Positions 53,834-62,000 of a stretch of 64,000 nucleotides of DNA are shown one piece after another. A program made the translations under genes and the position numbers. The DNA comes from SZAS-103 sp043747745. GTDB taxonomy: Bacteria > Pseudomonadota > Gammaproteobacteria > Xanthomonadales > Xanthomonadaceae. Each line of letters opens with the position of its first letter. Positions within the stretch are counted from its first letter, which is position 1. Location: assembly GCA_043747745.1 (NCBI GenBank), contig JAYTOP010000025.1, forward strand, positions 1-64,000. Reading direction: 5' to 3'. The notes under the pieces were generated by a model. The model was given only the letters and a program-made list of their open reading frames with translations. It searched no databases and was not told the origin of the DNA.

Positions 53834-56800
53834 TCAGACAGCGTTATCGCTACCCTGCGTGCGCTCGGCATCGATGGCTGCCGATGGTGGAATCGACGGC
53901 GGCATGCGTAGTGACGGTAGTGGCGTCGCCAGATTTTGTGCAACGTTTGCAATCGGTGTCGGCTCAGCGGCCGCGACCGATGCGGCGCTTGCGGTCGGCT
54001 GTGAAGGCGTTGCATCCGTCCTTGGCGGCAAGGGCTTGGCGATGTGGGCTTGCGTGGATTGGCTGATCGATGCACTGATCGCGTCGCTCAATCGTACTGG
54101 GACAGCGGGTGCGGTCGGCTGAATCGCTGCGGGACGCGCGGGCGGAGTGACAGGTACAGCAGCTTGCGATGATGCTGGGGCCGGTGCGGGCAATGCCGGA
54201 GTGGCTACAGCCGGTGCGGGTGTTGCAGCTGCTGCGGGAGCAGTCGCAGTCGCCATTGGCACACTGGGACGGGGATCTGCAGGCGGCGCTGTCGCAGGCG
54301 CAGTCGACGGTGCCGGCGTCGCAGCAGTCGTTGCAATTGCTTCAACAACTGGTGGCGCAGGGCGTGCAGCAGGCGCGACGACAGCAGTAATCGATGCTGG
54401 CGCAACTGTTGCGGGCATGGCAGCCACGGGGACGGCAGCCGCTGCCACTGGAGTTCCGGCTACAGTCGTTGCAGGTGGTCGCGGCGGCAAGATCGGCGCA
54501 GGGGCAGCAGGCGCAAGCGAGGGAGCAGCTGCATCAGGCGCGACCGGTTGTGCTGACGGTGATGGGCTTGCAGGACGCGGCGTTGCAATCGGAGTCGTCG
54601 CAACCGGAACTGCGACATCCGGATCTGCAACATCCGGAGCTGCAACGTTTGCTGGCGTAACAGATGCAGTCGCAGTCGCTGACTTTCCGGCAATCACTTC
54701 TGGCGTCGTAGCTTGCGAGCTCGGCGCACTCGGCGTCGCGATCTGTGCAGGCACTGGAGATGCACTGCGCGCGGCGGGCGTTGGCGACGTCGATGGCGTT
54801 GCGGGAGCTGCCGCCGCAGGCGCAGATGTTTCAGCGGCAACAGGCGTGCTCGGTGCCGGTTGTACGGGCGCCGACTCAGTTGGGGCAGGCTGTGCGGACA
54901 TAGGAGCAGCAGTTGGCGGCGTTGCAGTAGCCGGACGTGCTGGACGCGGCATTGAACTCACAGCGGGCTTTACGACCGCAGCCGTATCCACGCTCTCGTC
55001 GGCGTCTTCCTCATCGAAATCGATTTCCGATTGCGATTCGCCATTCTGGTTTGTGGATTCGGCACCGGCTGCATCATCTGGGCGACGGCGACGGCGACCA
55101 CCGCGGCGGCCGCGACGACGACGCGCGCTGCCGGTTCCGGCGGCGCTCTCGGCAGCATCTGGTGCTGCGCTGCCGTCGGCCTGCACTGATGCAGTCACCT
55201 GACCGGACGCGGTTTGAGCCTGTACAGCTTCGCCAGCAGTCGCGATCAACACTGCGTCGGCGACGACCGGTGCAGCTGGGTCGATTGCGGGTTTCGGCGG
55301 GCGCGGCTCGCGCTGTGGCTGCGCAGGATTCGGCTGGCGCGGTTCCTGCGCGCGCTGCTCGGCGTTGCGTTCCTGCGGCGGACGTGACTCACGCGGCTCG
55401 CGTGGTGGACGCGGTTGCTGCTCCTGTTTCGGACGTTGCGGCTGTTGTTCCTGCGGCGCGCGATTGCCTGCTTGCGCCTGCTTCTGCTGTTGCGGCGGTT
55501 GCTGCGGTTTCGGACTTTGCGCGCTGCCATTCGCATTTTGACGCGACTGGTTCTGCTGCTGTGGACGGCGATCGTTGCCGCGACCTTGTTGCTGGCCGTC
55601 GCGCTGTTGACGCTCGCGCTGTTGTTGCTGCGAACGTGCTGGCTGCGTGTTCGGGACCGGTGCAGCGGCGACGGGTTCTGGCTGCGTTTTCGCACCGAAG
55701 ATGCCGAGGATGCGCGCGACGAGGCCGGGGCCACGCTTCGCCGCAACCGGCGTCGGAGCGTACTGCGCTGGCTGCGGCGCAACCGGCTGCGGCTGTTGCT
55801 GCACACGCGCTGCGACAGATTCGTCTTCGGTCTCGGTTTCACGTACCGGCGCCGGGCCAATCGGCTGCACCTTGGTGACTGCGGGCACCGGGATGTTGAG
55901 GTTTGCCTTGGTCAATGCATGCGTCGCAAGCTTGCGTGGCGTGCCGCGCTGGTAGCTCGGGCGGGCGGATTCCTCGCCGAGTTCGTTCTCGCGCAGACGC
56001 GAGACCTCGAAGTGCGGGGTCTGCATCTGGGTGTCGGCGACGATCACGACAGGCGCATCGTGTCGCTGTTCGATCTCGATCAGCGCGCGGCGCTTTTCGT
56101 TCAACAGATAGTTCGCGATTTCCGGCGGTGCCTGCACGAGGACTTGTCCGGTGCTTTCCTTCATCGCCTGCTCTTCGGCGAGGCGCAGGATCGACAACGA
56201 CAGCGATTCGACGCTGCGCATGCGACCGTGGCCTTCGCAACGCGGGCAGATGATCTGGCTGGATTCGCCCAAGCTCGGGCGCAGGCGCTGGCGCGAGAGT
56301 TCGAGCAGGCCGAAGCGCGAAATGCGACCGATCTGCACGCGCGCGCGATCCTGCTTGAGCGCGTTCTGCAAGCGGTTCTCGACCTCGCGCTGGTGGCGAT
56401 TGGACTCCATGTCGATGAAGTCGATCACCACCAGGCCACCGAGATCGCGCAGGCGCATCTGGCGCGCGACTTCTTCGGCCGCTTCGAGGTTGGTGTTGAA
56501 CGCGGTTTCCTCGATGTCGCCGCCCTTGGTCGCGCGCGCCGAGTTGACGTCGATCGCGGTCAGGGCTTCGGTCTGGTCGACGACGATCGAGCCGCCCGAC
56601 GGCAGGCGCACCTGGCGCTCGTAGGCGTTCTCGATCTGCGACTCGATCTGGTAACGGTTGAACAACGGGACGGTATCGGAATACAGCTTGAGCTTGCGCA
56701 GGCTGGCGGGCATCACCTGCTGCATGAACTCGCGCGCCTCGGTGTACATCGCCTCGTTGTCGACCAGTACTTCGCCGACATCGGCGCGCATGTAGTCGCG

Positions 56801-57451
56801 CAGCGCGCGGATGATCAGCCGCGATTCCTGGTAGATCAGGAACGGCGCAGGCTTGGACAGGGCGGCATCGGTGATCGCCTTCCAGACCTGCAACAGATAG
56901 TCGAGATCCCACTGCAGCTCTTCGGCATCGCGGCCGACGCCGGCGGTACGGATGATGATGCCCATGTCCTCGGGGATCGCGAGGCAATCCATCGCTTCCT
57001 TGAGCGCGGCGCGGTCGTCGCCTTCGATCCGGCGCGACACGCCACCGGCATTCGGCGAGTTCGGCATCAGCACCATGTAGCGGCCGGCCAGCGAGATGAA
57101 CGTGGTCAAGGCAGCGCCCTTGTTGCCGCGCTCCTCCTTTTCGACCTGTACGACCACTTCCTGGCCTTCGCGTAACAGCTCCTTGATACCGGCCTTGTCG
57201 GGGTTGAGGCCTTCGGCGAAGTAGTCGGGGGAGATTTCCTTCAGCGACAGGAAGCCGTGGCGCTCGCCGCCGTATTCGACGAAGGCCGCTTCGAGGGAAG
57301 GTTCGAGTCGCGTGATGCGGCCCTTGTAGATGTTCGACTTCTTCTGTTCCTTCGATGCCTGTTCGATGTCGATGTCGTACAGGTTCTGGCCATCCACGAT
57401 GGCGACACGCAGTTCTTCAGCCTGCGTGGCATTGATCAGCATCCGCTTCAT
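53834..57451 (-). CDS. rne: Ribonuclease E
   Basis: This is the endoribonuclease that starts mRNA decay and processes rRNA and tRNA (1205 aa). It starts MKRMLINATQAEELRVAIVD. An S1 domain follows (NIYKGRITRLEPSLEAAFVEY), then the RNase E/G catalytic region with AIDVNSARATKGGDIEETAF and VVIDFIDMESNRHQREVE, which carry the two catalytic aspartates. The zinc-link CPRCEGHGRM is near residues 404-413. The C-terminal ~680 residues are a disordered scaffold, very rich in Pro, Ala, Gln and Arg, with acidic patches (SEIDFDEEDADESVD). It is divergent from rluC, as in other Gammaproteobacteria, and ends at a strong terminator. Confidence 0.96.
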   Translation of the reverse strand: MKRMLINATQAEELRVAIVDGQNLYDIDIEQASKEQKKSNIYKGRITRLEPSLEAAFVEYGGERHGFLSLKEISPDYFAEGLNPDKAGIKELLREGQEVVVQVEKEERGNKGAALTTFISLAGRYMVLMPNSPNAGGVSRRIEGDDRAALKEAMDCLAIPEDMGIIIRTAGVGRDAEELQWDLDYLLQVWKAITDAALSKPAPFLIYQESRLIIRALRDYMRADVGEVLVDNEAMYTEAREFMQQVMPASLRKLKLYSDTVPLFNRYQIESQIENAYERQVRLPSGGSIVVDQTEALTAIDVNSARATKGGDIEETAFNTNLEAAEEVARQMRLRDLGGLVVIDFIDMESNRHQREVENRLQNALKQDRARVQIGRISRFGLLELSRQRLRPSLGESSQIICPRCEGHGRMRSVESLSLSILRLAEEQAMKESTGQVLVQAPPEIANYLLNEKRRALIEIEQRHDAPVVIVADTQMQTPHFEVSRLRENELGEESARPSYQRGTPRKLATHALTKANLNIPVPAVTKVQPIGPAPVRETETEDESVAARVQQQPQPVAPQPAQYAPTPVAAKRGPGLVARILGIFGAKTQPEPVAAAPVPNTQPARSQQQQRERQQRDGQQQGRGNDRRPQQQNQSRQNANGSAQSPKPQQPPQQQKQAQAGNRAPQEQQPQRPKQEQQPRPPREPRESRPPQERNAEQRAQEPRQPNPAQPQREPRPPKPAIDPAAPVVADAVLIATAGEAVQAQTASGQVTASVQADGSAAPDAAESAAGTGSARRRRGRRGGRRRRRPDDAAGAESTNQNGESQSEIDFDEEDADESVDTAAVVKPAVSSMPRPARPATATPPTAAPMSAQPAPTESAPVQPAPSTPVAAETSAPAAAAPATPSTSPTPAARSASPVPAQIATPSAPSSQATTPEVIAGKSATATASVTPANVAAPDVADPDVAVPVATTPIATPRPASPSPSAQPVAPDAAAPSLAPAAPAPILPPRPPATTVAGTPVAAAAVPVAAMPATVAPASITAVVAPAARPAPPVVEAIATTAATPAPSTAPATAPPADPRPSVPMATATAPAAAATPAPAVATPALPAPAPASSQAAVPVTPPARPAAIQPTAPAVPVRLSDAISASISQSTQAHIAKPLPPRTDATPSQPTASAASVAAAEPTPIANVAQNLATPLPSLRMPPSIPPSAAIDAERTQGSDNAV

Positions 57452-57848
57452 TGTTGTGTCCTCACGCGCTCAACCGCGAGGAACGCCGGGGGTTTGCACC
57501 CTGAATCCTTCCCACCACCGTTGCCTTTCGGGCCTTGGGCGGACTGGGCGATCTCCAGCGCTGCTGAACCACGGGACGAAACCCGCGGGAGCGCTTGTTG
57601 CATTGTTGGGGTCCGCCGGGATGACTTCCTGCGGGCTGGCGGACATCGATGAAGACGCCGGGCGATACCGTCTGTTCGGGTTGTCGTAACATGGCCACTT
57701 CGCGAGTGACCGTCGACAACTTGCCGGATTCTTCAGGGTCAGTTTTGTTAAACCCTGCGAAATCAGGACGTTCTCGCTGGTTTTGATTGTATCAGGTTTG
57801 CCCGGATTTGCTGGGCACTTCATGTTCCGGACCTTATATGGATTCCCC
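57452..57848. other. Divergent rne/rluC promoter and rne 5' leader region
   Basis: These 397 bp contain no supported gene. In relatives the long rne leader folds and lets RNase E control its own mRNA, so a structured leader is expected here. I see several short GC-rich inverted segments (around 57585-57650) but no single decisive hairpin. No FNR box is present. Confidence 0.5.
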
Positions 57849-58814
57849 ATGACAGCAGCCTTGCCCGGGTCGGGCGTCCGCAGCGTGACCGTCCCCGACG
57901 ACCGCGAGGGCCAGCGGCTGGACAATTTCCTGCTCGGCCAGCTGAAGGGCGCGCCGCGCAGCCTGATCTACAAACTGGTGCGTAGCGGTCAGGTGCGGAT
58001 CAACGGCAAGCGCGCCAAACCCGACAGCCGGCTGGACGGCGGCGACATCGTGCGGATTCCGCCGGTGACCCTTGCCGAACCGGGCGAGAAGACCGAAGCG
58101 CCGACAGCATTTCTGGAGCGATTGTCGGCCGCAATCGTGTTCGAGGACGAACGCCTGCTCGCCCTGAACAAGCCCAGCGGCGTCGCCAGCCACGGTGGCA
58201 GCGGGATTTCCTTCGGAGCCATCGAGACCTTGCGGCAACTGCGGCCGAACCAATCGCTGGAACTCGTGCATCGACTCGATCGCGACACCAGCGGCCTGCT
58301 GATCGTCGCCAAGAAGCGCGCGGCGCTGGTCGAACTGCAGGCGCTGATGCGTGAGGACAGCGAAACCCGGTCGGCCGGCATCCGCAAGCGTTACCTCGCT
58401 CTGCTGGTCGGGCGGCTGGCTGGCGAAAATTTCACCGTCGACGCGCCGCTGGAAGTCGGCCTGCGCCAGGGCGGCGAGCGCCACGTGCGAGTGCAGCAGG
58501 GCGGCAAGGAGTCGGTCAGCCACTTCCACCTGATCGAACGCCGCGGCGGGCACAGCTATGTCGAGGTACGCATCGACACCGGCCGCACCCACCAGATCCG
58601 CGTCCATGCGGCTCACCTCGGCCATCCCATCGCGGGCGACGACAAGTACGGCGAAAAGGATGTCAACAAGCGGCTGAAGGAGCAGATCGGACTCAAGCGA
58701 CTGTTCCTGCACGCAGCGTCACTGGAGTTTTCGCTGGACGGCGGCAAGGTGCCGTACCTGCTGAATGCGCCGCTGGCGCCGGAGTTGGGTGAGGCGTTGG
58801 ATCGGTTGGGCTAG
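57849..58814 (+). CDS. rluC: 23S rRNA pseudouridine synthase (RluC type)
   Basis: This 321-aa enzyme has an N-terminal S4 RNA-binding domain (EGQRLDNFLLGQLKGAPRSLIYKLVRSGQVRINGKRAKP, about residues 20-58). The RluA-family catalytic domain carries ELVHRLDRDTSGLLIVAKKR near 137-157; the aspartate in HRLDRDTSG is the nucleophile. Later motifs RIDTGRTHQIRVHAAHLGHPIAGDDKYG match the family. Divergent placement from rne is conserved in Gammaproteobacteria and supports RluC. The start at 57849 is chosen; the frame is open further upstream to 57783. Confidence 0.94.
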   Translation: MTAALPGSGVRSVTVPDDREGQRLDNFLLGQLKGAPRSLIYKLVRSGQVRINGKRAKPDSRLDGGDIVRIPPVTLAEPGEKTEAPTAFLERLSAAIVFEDERLLALNKPSGVASHGGSGISFGAIETLRQLRPNQSLELVHRLDRDTSGLLIVAKKRAALVELQALMREDSETRSAGIRKRYLALLVGRLAGENFTVDAPLEVGLRQGGERHVRVQQGGKESVSHFHLIERRGGHSYVEVRIDTGRTHQIRVHAAHLGHPIAGDDKYGEKDVNKRLKEQIGLKRLFLHAASLEFSLDGGKVPYLLNAPLAPELGEALDRLG

Positions 58815-59036
58815 CTGCTATTCGTGCGGAGGTTTGAGAAACAGATGTGCAGATGTCAAATTGCTTCCCGGAACACGATGCAAATCAAAATGGATCCCGG
58901 CGTTCGCCGGGATGACGAGCGAATGTCTGTCGAATCGCCTTTGTTCGCCAATTACCTCCGTCAAGCCGCGCCCGCGCTGGCCCGGGTCATCCTCAGCCGG
59001 TAGAATTGCGGCCTCGCCCGCACCTGAAGACCTCGC
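58815..59036. other. Intergenic region with a repeat
   Basis: There is no gene in these 222 bp between rluC and the dehydrogenase. The recognisable element is the palindromic repeat at 58889-58920. Confidence 0.5.
58889..58920 (+). repeat. REP-like palindrome (ATCCCGGCGTTCGCCGGGAT)
   Basis: ATCCCGGCG-TT-CGCCGGGAT is a near-perfect hairpin followed by GACGAGCG, resembling dispersed REP elements common in Xanthomonadales and relatives. A partial copy of the right half (CCGCCGGGATGACTT) occurs near 57612. It lies just downstream of rluC and may also help end its transcript. Confidence 0.7.
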
Positions 59037-62000
59037 GTGAAAAAGACCGTGAAAAAGCCTGCCGTCGCCTCGCCAAAATCGACGGCTCCGAAAGCCGCCG
59101 CCACCAAATCATCCGCTTCGAATGTCGCCGCCTCCAAGCCTGCTTCAAAGCCCGCCGCCAAGCCCGCCAATCCCACGGACCTGCTCGCTACGATCAAGCG
59201 CGGGCCGATGGGCAAGGACGCGGAATATCGGCGTTACGCCGAGTGCCTGTTCGATCGTGTGTCCGCCGACGATCTCGCCGCGCGCGCGCCTGCCGACTGG
59301 CTGGCCATCGCGCAGGGCCTGTACGCGCTGCTGCAGAACCGCAAGGCCGGCACGCCTGTGGTGCGCGTGTTCAATCCCGATCAGGCAAGGAATGGCTGGT
59401 CTTCCACGCATACGGCGATTGAAATCGTCAACGACGACATGCCGTTCCTTGTCGACAGCGTCACTCTGGGAATGACGCGGGCCGGGCTGGACATGCACAA
59501 CTTGATGCATCCGGTGCCGTCGGTCACGCGCGATGGGCGTGGCAAGCTGACCGGCGTGGGCGCGGGCAAGCCGGAGTCGATCATCCACTTGGAAGTGGAT
59601 CGCCAGACCGACGCCGCTTCGCTCAAGCTGCTGCAAGCGAACGTGATGTCGGTGCTGTCCGACGTGCGCGCGAGCGTCGAGGACTGGCCGGCGATGCGCG
59701 ACAAGATGCTGCAGACCGCGGACGAATTGCCATCGCGCAACCTGCCGGTCGATACGCAGCAGCGCGAGGAGATCGAGGCATTCCTGCGCTGGGCCGCCGA
59801 CAATCACTTCACCTTCCTCGGCTATCGCGAATACAAGGTCGTCAAGCAGGGCAAGGCCGAGGTGCTCGTCGCTGTTGAGGGTAGCGGGCTGGGCCTGCTG
59901 CGTGGCGATCTGCGTGCCACCGCACAGCGTTCGACCGTCGCGCTCGCTGCCAACCAGCCTGGTGGCGCGTCCGAACCGTTGATCCTGACCAAGACCAATT
60001 CGCGCGCGACTGTGCATCGTGCTGGCTACATGGATTACATCGGCGTGCTCGTGTACGACGCCAGCGGCAAGGCCGTCGTCGAGCAGCGCTTCCTCGGCCT
60101 GTACACCTCCAGCGCCTACAACCGCCGTCCATGGGACATCCCGGTCCTGCGCGAGCGCCACGAGCAGGTCATGGAGCACTCGGGGTTCGGCCCGAACAGC
60201 CACAATGGGAAGGCGCTGCGGCACATCGTCGAGACGCTGCCGCGCGATGAGCTGTTCCAGTCCAGCGCCGACGAGCTGTTGCAGACCAGCATGGGCATCC
60301 TCGGCCTGCAGGACCGCGGCCGCAGCAAGTTGTTCCTGCGCCGCGATCGTTACGGCCGGTTCTTTTCGGCGCTCGTCTATATCCCGCGCGACCGCTTCAA
60401 CACCGAAACGCGCAGTCGCATCGAAGCGTTGCTGACAGATGCGTTGCAGGGCGAGCGTGTGGACACCACGATCCAGGTCGGCGAGTCGCCGCTCGCGCAA
60501 CTGCACATGATCGTGCGCCCGAAATCCAGTGCGGACGTGCATGTCGATATCGCCGAACTCGAAAAACAGATTGCGAGCATCGTGCGCAACTGGCGCGACG
60601 AATTGCGCGACGAACTGATCGCGGTGCATGGCGACGAAATCGGCGGCCGTCTCGCAGCGCGCTACCTGCCGACGCTGCCCGCGAGCTATGTCGAGGCGGT
60701 GACGCCGGCGGGAGCGGTCGCCGACATGCGCCAGATTGAGCGCCTGAAAGGTGCGCACGATCTCGAACAACGCTTTTATCGCGATCCATCCGATAATGGA
60801 TCACTGCGTTTCAAGCTGTTGCGCGCGGGCGATGCGATCCATTTGTCCGATGCGCTGCCGATGATGGAGAACATGGGGCTGCGTGTGCTGTCCGAGCATC
60901 CCTACGAAATCACGCTCGGCGACACGAAGCTCGGCGGTGAGGTCGTGAACATCCAGGACTTCGAGGTGCAGACCTCGACGGACGTGGATATCGCGGCGGT
61001 CAGCGCCACGTTCGAGGCAGCGTTCGAGGCGGTCTGGAGCGGCCAGGCAGAAAGCGATGGCTTCAATCGCCTGTTGCTGACAGCGCGGCTGACCTGGCGT
61101 CAGGTCGCGATGCTGCGCGGTTACTGCAAATACCTGCTGCAGACCGGCGTCCCGTTCTCGCAAATCTACATGGATACGACGCTCAACCGTTATCCGCTGA
61201 TCGCGCGCCTGCTCGTGGAATTGTTCGAGTCGCGTTTCGATCCGGCCCACAGCTCCGGCAAGGGTGGCAAGGGCGGCATCGACGAAGCCGCGCGCGAGAA
61301 ACTGCGCACCGAGCTTGAAGCGATCACTCCAGAATCGCTCAGGCACGCTGCAGGAACGCTTACCGAGGAAGTCGCGTACGCGCGCGGGCTCGATCGCGAT
61401 GCGCAGATCGACGCCTGCATGGATGCGCTCGCGATCCTGCTCGAAAACGTGGCCAGCCTCGATGAGGACCGTATCCTGCGCAGCTTCATCGGCGTGATCG
61501 GTGCCACGTTGCGCACGAGTTACTACCAGCTTCACGACGGCAAGCCTCGCGAATACATCGCCTACAAGTTCGACGCATCGAAAGTGCCCGACCTGCCGAA
61601 GCCGCGACCATACCGCGAGATTTTCGTGTATGCGCCGCGCATCGAAGGCGTGCACCTGCGTTTCGGGCCGGTCGCGCGTGGCGGCCTGCGCTGGTCGGAT
61701 CGCCGCGAGGATTTCCGTACCGAAGTGCTGGGCCTGGTCAAGGCGCAGATGGTGAAGAACACCGTCATCGTTCCGGTCGGTGCGAAGGGTGGTTTCTACG
61801 TCAAGCGTCCACCGATCGGCGGCGATCGGGATGCGCAGCTTGCCGAAGGTATTGCCTGCTACAAGCTGTTCATCAACGCGCTGCTCGACATCACCGACAA
61901 CATCGTCGAAGGCAAGACCGTGCATCCGCAGCGCGTGATCCGGCACGACGACGAGGATCCGTATCTGGTCGTCGCCGCCGACAAGGGTACCGCGACGTTC

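Noticed and set aside
55415..57175. A 586-codon plus-strand frame
   Set aside because: It is antisense to rne, has no recognisable motif and follows the codon bias shadow of rne.
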